A stretch of 40,559 nucleotides of DNA from Elainella sp. Prado103. Lineage in GTDB: Bacteria > Cyanobacteriota > Cyanobacteriia > Elainellales > Elainellaceae. The stretch spans positions 1-40,559 of the forward strand of contig JALOOM010000036.1 of the NCBI GenBank assembly GCA_025454395.1, written 5' to 3'. Below are positions 34,292 to 40,559 of the stretch, in pieces. The notes under the pieces were generated by a model. That model did no database searches. It had not been told where the DNA came from and was given only the letters and a program-made list of their open reading frames with translations. Each line of letters starts with the position of its first letter. The first letter of the stretch is position 1. The position numbers were made by a program, and so were the translations under genes.

Positions 34292-35284
34292 ATGAAATCA
34301 GGACTAAAGCGCATTGAGGCAACGCTTGATCAACTGCGTCCACAGGACGAAAAAGCAGGAGTGATGGAGTCGGGTACTCAGGAACCAGATTCTTCAGATC
34401 CGAAAGCACCCTCTCGCCCAGTCTCCTCTAAGAGCAGCTTAGAAAAAAAAGAGATTGAGAAAAAGGATCTTGCAGGAAAACCTGCTAAAACAATTCAGCC
34501 TTTTCCCATCCCCAAAACTCCACCGATCGCCACATCATCCACCGCTCAATCCCAGATAACTCCAGCGCTGGTGAGCCCCTCTCAGTCCACTTCAGGCTCT
34601 CCTTCCCCTGCAACCGCAGCGATCGGTCGCGCCCAGCCTCTAGCGGCAGCGCAGCCTCGCCCATCTGGAATGCGGTTGGCAGATGTTGCCCCCGATCTGG
34701 CATCCGATCCTTCTTTCCCGTCCGTTCCAGTTGCTCAATCTTTGGCGCTACCGAAATCGAAGCCGCCCAGTTTCAGTAAGCACCGTCATGCGGTCAATCC
34801 CGAGCTGGCGATTGGGTTGCTGAAGGAGATCGAAACGGTTGTGGTGAATTGGCAACTCAGCTTAGAGCAAACGGTACTGGAAATTCAGGCGCTTTACCTG
34901 GACGGCCCGATCGTCGATGGCTGGTTGGAGTCACATCCCTATGGCTCACCGCAGGTGATGCAGCCGATCGGCACTGCTACCCTCCGTCATGCTGAGATTG
35001 ATCGATTAATGGATTATGTCGAAGAAATCTGCCGGGTTCCGCCTGCTCCTGAAACCGGCGAGCTACCCCGCACCGGCTATCGGCTCTGTGGGTTAGATGC
35101 CGATGGTCAGCTTTGGTCTCGCCCTTGTCCAGCGCAGCAGGTTCCCTATGTTAGCTTAGCGATCGCTCGATATCAGAAACTGCGAATTCTGCTGGCCAAA
35201 AAGCAAGCTCTGGAAAATCGCTTAAATCAACTCATCCAGAACCTGACCCGCCTCCACGGGCAAATTCAAGAGCCGCTATGCTAA
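34292..35284 (+). CDS. Conserved cyanobacterial protein, disordered N-terminus and helical C-terminus
   Basis: About 330 residues from the ATG at 34292 (MKSGLKRIEATLDQLRPQD); a TTG at 34271 would add seven. Residues 1-170 are rich in Pro, Ser, Ala and Lys and look disordered. The C-terminal half is ordered: NPELAIGLLKEIETVVVNWQ, LEIQALYLDGPIVDGWLE, RLMDYVEEICRVPP, GYRLCGLDADGQLWSRPCP, and a final helix (RYQKLRILLAKKQALENRL) with coiled-coil character. I recognise no family function. The stop codon lies within a 16-bp tandem repeat, and moaE follows 59 bases later. Confidence 0.75.
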   Translation: MKSGLKRIEATLDQLRPQDEKAGVMESGTQEPDSSDPKAPSRPVSSKSSLEKKEIEKKDLAGKPAKTIQPFPIPKTPPIATSSTAQSQITPALVSPSQSTSGSPSPATAAIGRAQPLAAAQPRPSGMRLADVAPDLASDPSFPSVPVAQSLALPKSKPPSFSKHRHAVNPELAIGLLKEIETVVVNWQLSLEQTVLEIQALYLDGPIVDGWLESHPYGSPQVMQPIGTATLRHAEIDRLMDYVEEICRVPPAPETGELPRTGYRLCGLDADGQLWSRPCPAQQVPYVSLAIARYQKLRILLAKKQALENRLNQLIQNLTRLHGQIQEPLC

Positions 35285-35323
35285 GAGGCCGCTATGCTAA
35301 GAGGCCGCTATGCTAAGAGGTAG
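35269..35323. repeat. 16-bp tandem repeat across a stop codon
   Basis: The unit AGAGGCCGCTATGCTA occurs three times (the first copy lacks one G) and is followed by a partial AGAGG. The stop codon of the upstream gene (35282-35284) spans the junction of the first and second copies. It fills most of the gap before moaE. Confidence 0.95.
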
Positions 35324-35343
35324 TATCTAAAAGTCCTCTTTGC

Positions 35344-35853
35344 ATGAATTCGATCGCCCCTGAGCAAGATACCAGCCCAATCGCTTGTCACCCTAACGAT
35401 CACTTTGCAATCACTTTTGCGCCTCTCTCGATCGAGCAAGTTTATCAGCTTGCGGATGATGCGGCGAATGGGGCGATTGTGCTGATGAGCGGCATGGTAC
35501 GCAACAATACCGATGGCAAAGCAGTGATTGCCCTGGAATATCAAGCCTACGAACCGATGGCGATCCAAATTTTCCGCCAAATTGCCGCTGAAATTCGTCA
35601 GTGCTGGCGCGAGGTCACCCATGTTGTGATCCACCACCGCACTGGTAAGTTAGCGATCGGAGAAATTAGTGTGCTGGTGGCAGTGGGTTGTCCCCATCGA
35701 TCGGAGTCCTTTGCCGCTTGCCAATACGCCATTGATACACTCAAACACCAGGCTCCCATTTGGAAGAAAGAGTGGTACAGCGCCCAAGATGGTACCCTCT
35801 CCAGCAGTTGGGTAAGCATTGGAGCCTGTGAACAATCTGGAGAGGACTGCTAA
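35344..35853 (+). CDS. moaE: Molybdopterin synthase catalytic subunit MoaE
   Basis: A 169-residue protein. The MoaE core is present: GAIVLMSGMVRNNTDGKAV, LEYQAYEPMA, HHRTGKLAIGEISVLVAVG with the following HR, and the catalytic Lys region TLKHQAPIWKKEWY. With thiocarboxylated MoaD it adds sulfur to precursor Z (cPMP) to make molybdopterin. A short N-terminal extension of about 20 residues precedes the domain. No moaD is next to it. The cofactor serves enzymes such as MsrP, encoded 4 kb upstream. It converges with the adaptor gene on the other strand. Confidence 0.95.
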   Translation: MNSIAPEQDTSPIACHPNDHFAITFAPLSIEQVYQLADDAANGAIVLMSGMVRNNTDGKAVIALEYQAYEPMAIQIFRQIAAEIRQCWREVTHVVIHHRTGKLAIGEISVLVAVGCPHRSESFAACQYAIDTLKHQAPIWKKEWYSAQDGTLSSSWVSIGACEQSGEDC

Positions 35854-35882
35854 CCACTGAACGGAGGAAAAGCCCTGACTTG

Positions 35883-37223
35883 CTAATTGACAGGAGTTGG
35901 TTTAGATGGGTCAGAAACAGCATTAGAGATGGGCTCAGACAAAATGCTGAGTCGGATCGCCTGATTATTTTTGAGCACTCCACTGCTTCGGACAATAAAG
36001 CTTTCACCTGCCTTCAGACCCGATCGAATTTCTACTTGACCATTGCGAGTTTCACCGACCTGAACCGATCGAGTCACGGCCTTAGGTTGTTCGCCTGTCT
36101 GTTCCACCACAAACAAAGTCGTCGGTTGCTCCGGATCAACAAACGCGCTCTCTGGCACGATGACCTGCTGAGTGGCTGGAGATTGAAACTGCACCCTGGC
36201 TAGCAGACCACTGCCCAATTGTCCGCCCGGATTGGGTAAGGTGATCTCAATGGGTATGAGCCGAGCCGTGGGATCGGCAGCAGGGGATATGCGAGCAATT
36301 TGGCCATTCAACACTCGATCCGGAAAGGCATCAAGTTTCACTTGGGCGGCTTGTCCCACCTGGAGCGTATTCAACTGAAGCTCAGACACTTGCACAGTCA
36401 CTTTCAAGTTACTGAAGTCGCCGATTTGCAGAACTTCATCTCCTGGCTGCACCAAATCCCCTGGTTCGGCGGTTTTTGCCAATACCGCCCCCGATATAGG
36501 AGCGGTTAATAGGGAGAACGCTTTGCGCGTTTGCACCTCTGCTAGGGTCGCCTGTTGAGCTGCAACCCGCCGTTGATTGGCAATTACCCGCTGCTGCTGA
36601 GTTCGCACCTGCTCTTGCGCCGATCGCACCACCTGTTCTGCGGTTCGGACTGCGGTGACTGCCCGTTCTGCCTCCTGAGCAGTGATTGCCCCCTGAAGAG
36701 ACAATGATTGGAATCTTGCTGCATCTGCTTGGGCTTGTTCTAACTCCACGCGGGCTTGCTCTACACGAGCCTGGGCATCACTCACTTCAGCCTCAGCCTG
36801 CACCACCTCCGATTCCAAGGCCGCTAACTCAGAGCGCTCCTGGTTAACGAGGGCATCTAAAAGACGACTATCGACCTGCCCAACCGGGGCACCCTGGTTA
36901 ATCCGATCGCCCACATCAAAATTGAGTTCAAGCAGTCGCCCTTCCGTTTGTGCCCGTAAAGAAACCGTTCGCACTGGAGCCGTGGTTCCGGTGTATTCAA
37001 TCGCAGTTTCTAGTGTGCCTGTTGCGGCGATCGCAGTCTCCACAGCAACTGGAGCCCCCTCTTCCCTGGCTCCTCCCGGAGGAGAACCGGACTGAGGTTG
37101 AGCCGCACTGCGGGACAGACTACAGCTTGAAAGGGCAATGCAGCCAACCCCAAGGAAGAACCCAACCACCGTAGCCGATCGAGTTAGATATCGAGTTGGA
37201 TACAAACGGGACAAGAGCAGCAT
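35883..37223 (-). CDS. RND-type efflux periplasmic adaptor (membrane fusion protein), lipoprotein
   Basis: A 446-residue protein. An N-terminal hydrophobic segment ends in LSSC with Cys34 as the likely lipidated residue. The order is a beta-barrel/lipoyl part (TVSLRAQTEGRLLELNFDVG), a long coiled-coil hairpin of about 120 residues rich in Glu, Ala and Gln (VVQAEAEVSDAQARVEQARV), the second lipoyl half (LLTAPISGAVLAKTAEPGDL) and a C-terminal beta-barrel (VQVSELQLNTLQVGQAAQVK). It links an inner-membrane RND pump to the outer-membrane channel. The pump gene is not in the window, and the gene on its 3' side is convergent, so the adaptor seems to stand alone here. Confidence 0.9.
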   Translation of the reverse strand: MLLLSRLYPTRYLTRSATVVGFFLGVGCIALSSCSLSRSAAQPQSGSPPGGAREEGAPVAVETAIAATGTLETAIEYTGTTAPVRTVSLRAQTEGRLLELNFDVGDRINQGAPVGQVDSRLLDALVNQERSELAALESEVVQAEAEVSDAQARVEQARVELEQAQADAARFQSLSLQGAITAQEAERAVTAVRTAEQVVRSAQEQVRTQQQRVIANQRRVAAQQATLAEVQTRKAFSLLTAPISGAVLAKTAEPGDLVQPGDEVLQIGDFSNLKVTVQVSELQLNTLQVGQAAQVKLDAFPDRVLNGQIARISPAADPTARLIPIEITLPNPGGQLGSGLLARVQFQSPATQQVIVPESAFVDPEQPTTLFVVEQTGEQPKAVTRSVQVGETRNGQVEIRSGLKAGESFIVRSSGVLKNNQAIRLSILSEPISNAVSDPSKPTPVN

Positions 37224-37391
37224 GGAATTTCACGCTTGGGATTGAGACGGTGCTCTTATTATTACTTTTGTTGAAGCTTCTTGTCGTGCTTCGATCGCTA
37301 GAGAGCGACGAGAAAGTGGCTAGAGATTGTGGCTAGAGATTAAGGTTGAACCGGGAGTTCAAACCTTGGGTTCAACCGATCGATACAGACT

Positions 37392-37598
37392 CTAGTCTAG
37401 TTTGAGGGCATTCACCGGTACTTCTTCCCAAGATTCGACTTGACGCATTCGGGCGATCCATCCTTGCTGTTTCTGCTCTGGGGTCAAATTGGTTTCAAAG
37501 GAGTCATGGCATTCCTGAGCCTGGGCTTCATCCCGGCAAGCGATACAGGCACGGATGATGCCGCAGGGATCAATTTGCTCATTTACCCAAATCGTCAC
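37392..37598 (-). CDS. Small conserved-looking protein, unknown function
   Basis: A 68-residue protein from a GTG at 37598 (MTIWVNEQIDPCGIIRACIA), chosen because GGAGGA lies exactly eight bases upstream, the best Shine-Dalgarno in the area. The frame is open further, to a TTG at 37685, and includes an ATG at 37652, but no ribosome site supports these. Visible features are three Cys residues (in DPCGIIRACIACRDE), one further Cys in ECHDSF, and an acidic C-terminus (WEEVPVNALKLD). I do not know a function; a redox or metal role for the Cys cluster is only a guess. Confidence 0.65.
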   Translation of the reverse strand: MTIWVNEQIDPCGIIRACIACRDEAQAQECHDSFETNLTPEQKQQGWIARMRQVESWEEVPVNALKLD

Positions 37599-37765
37599 AA
37601 TAAAATTCCTCCAAACACTTGAGTCACCCGCCCCGAAATACCGGGACTCCATTAAGGTTTTACCGGAGTTATCTGCCAAACGCAAGCCGGGTCAGCGATT
37701 CTATCCATCCAGTCATCCCTGCGCTCCTCCGCCCCGATTAATTCAGACTGGAGTGTTTACAGCCG
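37599..37765. other. Region between small gene and MITE remnant
   Basis: It should hold the promoter of the small gene. The sequence at its right joins a MITE fragment that lacks its left half, so a rearrangement or deletion happened around 37765. No gene was recognised. Confidence 0.35.
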
Positions 37766-37841
37766 CCGCTCTGGGAGAGGGGTTGGGGTGTCGCTTGCTT
37801 CTGCGTAGCAGTGGCTAGTTTGAGTTTTGTCAGTCAATCAG
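37766..37841. mobile_element. Truncated copy (right 76 bp) of the MITE-like element
   Basis: These 76 bases match 33774-33849 with only one difference (GGCTAG for GGGTAG), including the terminal TTTGTCAGTCAATCAG. The left 98 bases of the element are missing. The near identity implies recent spread or gene conversion between the copies, which lie 4 kb apart. Confidence 0.9.
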
Positions 37842-37843
37842 GA

Positions 37844-38098
37844 GCGAACCTGAGCGGAGCACATTGGATAGAGACAAATTGAGGACGAGCCAACTGCCAT
37901 GCTGCTAATTTAAGCAGAGCGATCGTCCACTGCGCTTCTCTCAACGGGGTTAATCTGAGTGCAGCAAATTTGAATGCAGCTAACTTAACAGAAACCAGTC
38001 TGAGCCGAGCTAAGTTGGCTGGAGCAAAACTGACTTTAGCCGTGCTGCAAGGGGAAAATTTGAAGGGCGTAGATCTGCCGCAGCCCTACTTGCTGTAA
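37844..38098 (+). pseudogene. Pentapeptide-repeat protein remnant
   Basis: Reading from GCG at 37844 gives ANLSG, AHWIE, TN-stop-GR, ANCHA, ANLSR, AIVHC, ASLNG, VNLSA, ANLNA, ANLTE, TSLSR, AKLAG, AKLTL, AVLQG, ENLKG, VDL and a TAA at 38096-38098. The five-residue A(N/D)LxX rhythm stays in register across a TGA at 37880-37882, which sits at the position of the core Leu, a one-base change from TTA. There is no start codon. The 5' end is lost exactly where the MITE fragment ends. Pentapeptide proteins form right-handed beta-helices; this copy cannot make one whole. Confidence 0.8.
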
Positions 38099-38110
38099 GG
38101 ATAACTCAGC

Positions 38111-40150
38111 TCAAGAAGCGAGTTCTGCTAATTCTAGCCAGCGCTCTGTATTCAGTTCGATCGATCGTTCTAGTTCTGCTAGCCGCTCGGTTAGCTTTTG
38201 CATTTCAGAAAAGTTTTGAGTCGAATTCTCGTAGAGTCTTTTTTCGATTTCTTGTTTTTCTTGCTCTAGCTCCGGAATCTGATTTTCTAACTGTTCCAAC
38301 TCTCGTTTTTCCTTGTAGGAAAGTTTGCGAGGTTTATTATTAGCAGTAACTTTTGCAGTTACCTCTGAGTTAACATCAGCGTTGGTGTTATTAGTCGTTT
38401 TATTGTTAGGCTGGCTATTCTGAGACTGGCTATTCTGAGACTGGCTATTCTGAGACTGGCTATTCTGAGACTGACTATTCTGAGACTGACCATTCTGAGA
38501 CTGACTGTCACCTCGCGTTGCTTTCTGATCGGTTGGTGCTGTGGTAGTTTGCTGGTACTCTAAATACACCGAATAGTTGCCAGGGTACTGCCGAATCTTG
38601 CCACCTGGTTCCAGGGCAAAAATGGTCTCTACTGTGCGATCGAGAAAATAGCGATCGTGCGAAACCACAATAACGCAGCCGTTGAAATCTTCTAGATACT
38701 CTTCCAGTACCGCCAGTGTTTGCACATCAAGATCGTTTGTGGGTTCGTCTAGAATTAGCACATTGGGCGCACTCATGAGCACCCGCAGCAGGAAGAGCCG
38801 CCGTTTTTCACCCCCTGATAGTTTGTGAATGGGAGCATATTGCTGATTGGGTGGAAACAAGAAGCGCTCCAGCATTTGTGAAGCAGTAATCACCGAGCCA
38901 TCTGCCGTTTTCACCAGCTCGGCCACATCCTTGAGGTATTCAATCACCCGTTGATTGGGGTTTAGCATCAGATCATCGGAATGCTGATCAAAATAGCCAA
39001 TCTGGATCGTGCTGCCAATTTCCACCGTGCCGCGATCGGGCTGAACTTTCCCCGTGATGATATTCATCAACGTCGTTTTACCTGCACCATTGCCGCCAAT
39101 AATCCCAACCCGATCCTCTGGGTTGAACTCGTAGGTAAAATCCTGGATGAGTGTGCGATCTTCGTAGGACTTGGTGATACCGTTTAGCTCGATCACCTTT
39201 TTGCCGATCCGCCGTCCTGCCGTGGCGATTTCCACCTTGCCCTGGGTCTGCCGGAATTCCTTGGTCTGCATGTCATGGATGCGATCGATCCGGGCTTTCT
39301 GCTTGGTACTGCGAGCTTTTGGGCCACGCTTGAGCCATTCCAATTCCCGACGTAGCACCCCCCGATGTTTGCGCTGTGAGCTGGCTTCCGCCTCTTCGGC
39401 TAACGCTTTCTTTTCCAGATAGTAAGAATAATTGCCATCGAAGCTGTACAGTTCGCCCCGATCCAGCTCCAGGATGCGATTGGTGACGCGATCGAGAAAA
39501 TAGCGATCATGGGTAATCAGCAGTAGGGCTCCGCGATACCGATTCAGATAATTCTGTAACCATTCCACCGACAGGGCATCCAGATGGTTGGTCGGCTCAT
39601 CCATCAGTAACACATCTGGCTCAGACAGTAAGGCCGTCGCCAAAGCAATCCGTTTGCGGTAGCCACCTGACAGATCGCCCACCCGAACGCTAAAATCTTC
39701 GATCCCCAGCATCGACAGGACAATCTTGGCCTGGGTTTCGAGTTCCCAAGCAGCCAATGCATCCATCTGCTGGGTGATCTGAGACAGACGTGCCATCAAC
39801 TGATCGTGATTGCCGACTCCGTGGGCTAGCTGATCTGAAATTTCCTCATACTGCCGCACCAATCTCATCCGATCGCCACTATCGGCAAACACCTGTTCCA
39901 GGACGGTGCGATTTTCATCGACTTCTGGCTGTTGAGGCAAATAAACAATCCGCACGCCAGAATTCACTAAGCGCTCTCCAGCATCGATCGGTTCTAGCCC
40001 GGCAATCATTTTCAGCAGCGTCGATTTGCCTGATCCATTCGTGCCAATCAATCCGACCTTATCGGTTGAACCCAGGCTGAAATTCGCGTCTTTGAGGATT
40101 TCTTTAATGCCAAAATCCTTTTTTACTCCCTGTAGTGTAAAGATGCTCAT
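38111..40150 (-). CDS. uup: ABC-F protein, Uup type
   Basis: A 679-residue soluble protein with two ABC cassettes. Cassette 1 has Walker A GTNGSGKST, signature LSGGYRKR and Walker B LLMDEPTNHLD. Cassette 2 has GGNGAGKTT, LSGGEKRR and LILDEPTNDLD. A charged linker between them (RKHRGVLRRELEWLKRGPKA) and a C-terminal coiled coil (KRELEQLENQIPELEQEKQE) mark the Uup branch. ABC-F proteins act on ribosomes or branched DNA, not in transport. The segment before the coiled coil is expanded by a 15-bp tandem repeat encoding NSQSQ units, then an Asn/Thr-rich stretch. It ends 12 bases from the pentapeptide remnant. Confidence 0.95.
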   Translation of the reverse strand: MSIFTLQGVKKDFGIKEILKDANFSLGSTDKVGLIGTNGSGKSTLLKMIAGLEPIDAGERLVNSGVRIVYLPQQPEVDENRTVLEQVFADSGDRMRLVRQYEEISDQLAHGVGNHDQLMARLSQITQQMDALAAWELETQAKIVLSMLGIEDFSVRVGDLSGGYRKRIALATALLSEPDVLLMDEPTNHLDALSVEWLQNYLNRYRGALLLITHDRYFLDRVTNRILELDRGELYSFDGNYSYYLEKKALAEEAEASSQRKHRGVLRRELEWLKRGPKARSTKQKARIDRIHDMQTKEFRQTQGKVEIATAGRRIGKKVIELNGITKSYEDRTLIQDFTYEFNPEDRVGIIGGNGAGKTTLMNIITGKVQPDRGTVEIGSTIQIGYFDQHSDDLMLNPNQRVIEYLKDVAELVKTADGSVITASQMLERFLFPPNQQYAPIHKLSGGEKRRLFLLRVLMSAPNVLILDEPTNDLDVQTLAVLEEYLEDFNGCVIVVSHDRYFLDRTVETIFALEPGGKIRQYPGNYSVYLEYQQTTTAPTDQKATRGDSQSQNGQSQNSQSQNSQSQNSQSQNSQSQNSQPNNKTTNNTNADVNSEVTAKVTANNKPRKLSYKEKRELEQLENQIPELEQEKQEIEKRLYENSTQNFSEMQKLTERLAELERSIELNTERWLELAELAS
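38411..38500. repeat. 15-bp tandem repeat in the Uup linker
   Basis: Six copies of CTGGCTATTCTGAGA (the last two with one or two changes) encode NSQSQ units just before the C-terminal coiled coil. The length is a multiple of three, so copy number is free to vary. Confidence 0.95.
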
Positions 40151-40266
40151 GGTTCGGCCTGCTCGATCGATCTACCATCAGCACCTTAGCATAAGCCCCA
40201 TTTCAAAGGAGAAGGCAAACTTTGAATTCCAGGAGATTGAGGAGGACTGCTGATGTAATGTCAGCT

Positions 40267-40374
40267 TCACCGAGCTTCCAACATTTCCTCAAGCGTTAAA
40301 CCAATATCGATCGCGATCTGCCTGAGCAATCTAGGCGATATGTCCCGACCTTTGTGAAATGGAATTGTTGTGAC
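40267..40374 (-). pseudogene. HicA-like toxin remnant (C-terminal part)
   Basis: On the minus strand the frame VTTIPFHKGRDISPRLLRQI, continuing to GLTLEEMLEAR and a TGA at 40267-40269, matches the C-terminal half of HicA/YcfA-type mRNA interferases (TTIPxH followed by the LLRQI and LTxEE helices). A stop codon immediately precedes it, and the region upstream shows no intact frame with the GSH motif of the N-terminal half. It is therefore a fragment. No hicB-like antitoxin frame is nearby. Confidence 0.5.
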
Positions 40375-40462
40375 TCAACCAATAGTACGCACAACTGACC
40401 TTCCATCCAGCGCAACGCTGAATCAATGATTTGCCTGACTGGGGAATTGCAAGTTTGAATGC

Positions 40463-40490
40463 AAAAAGCGCCCCCCGAAGGAGACGCTTT
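40463..40490 (-). terminator. Strong intrinsic terminator with a TTCG tetraloop
   Basis: On the minus strand AAAGCGTCTCC pairs fully (two G-T wobbles) with GGGGGCGCTTT around the loop TTCG, and TTTTT ends the structure. C(UUCG)G is an exceptionally stable tetraloop. It would end transcription of a minus-strand gene entering from the right edge. Confidence 0.88.
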
Positions 40491-40539
40491 CATTCAATTC
40501 ATCAATGAGCTAATCAGTGAGTCGCAACTCAGCCGATGA

Positions 40540-40559
40540 TTAACCGTTGATTGCAGGCG
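40540..40559 (-). CDS. psbA: Probable 3' end of psbA (photosystem II D1), partial
   Basis: The last six codons visible at the edge read (A)PAING followed by TAA. APAING is, as I recall, a common end of the cleavable C-terminal extension of cyanobacterial D1 proteins. The strong terminator 50 bases downstream suits a highly expressed gene. With so few residues this remains a suggestion; sequence to the right would settle it. Confidence 0.4.

Overview
The window looks like chromosomal DNA of a cyanobacterium, probably a filamentous Leptolyngbya/Oscillatoria-type species. The evidence is the many HIP1 octamers (GCGATCGC, for example at 20341 and 27949), cyanobacteria-typical families (DUF3155, DUF2281 antitoxin, AAA_35-WD40, transaldolase with EF-hands, a Hik2/CSK-like kinase) and what appears to be the last codons of psbA at the right edge. 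No rRNA, tRNA, CRISPR array or transposase gene was found.

Layout. 1-2166 (minus): a decayed type ISP restriction-modification gene, cut in two by a complete VapBC-type toxin-antitoxin module and apparently also carrying an in-frame internal deletion. 2397-6274 (minus): two PPC-domain proteins, one with a CAP domain and one with ELWxxDGT repeats and a Pro/Asn linker. 6930-8476: a pair of DUF2294 (MpsC-like) proteins and a single-domain response regulator. 9457-16576: a RodZ-like protein, a LysR regulator divergent from a cupin gene, then cupin, S9 peptidase, rsmI and an HtrA-type protease on the plus strand. 16696-19808 (minus): murJ and a transaldolase/EF-hand fusion. 20433-25009: a three-gene operon of AAA_35-WD40 protein, membrane protein and DUF2809 protein. 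25022-28756 (minus): PPP-type phosphatase, dienelactone hydrolase and a Hik2-like histidine kinase. 29299-35853: DUF3155, msrP, a PfkB kinase, two conserved unknowns, cobU and moaE. 35883-40150 (minus): an RND-type adaptor, a small protein and a Uup-type ABC-F protein. The right edge has a HicA-like remnant, a strong terminator and the probable psbA 3' end.

Two structural themes stand out. First, short tandem repeats (units of 14-18 bp, 2-7 copies) occur at about sixteen places. They lie upstream of genes, inside coding regions (CobU, RsmI, Uup), and repeatedly across or next to stop codons. Second, a 174-bp MITE-like element with perfect 16-bp terminal inverted repeats lies at 33676-33849, and a 76-bp piece of the same element lies at 37766-37841, directly against a pentapeptide-repeat pseudogene.

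The most system-like observation is at the left edge. A toxin-antitoxin pair sits between the methyltransferase part and the specificity part of a type ISP enzyme, with start/stop overlaps at all three gene boundaries. It is bounded by 5-bp direct repeats 627 bp apart, so precise loss would restore the frame. No family assignment here was checked by database search; all rest on motifs and recalled family sequences.
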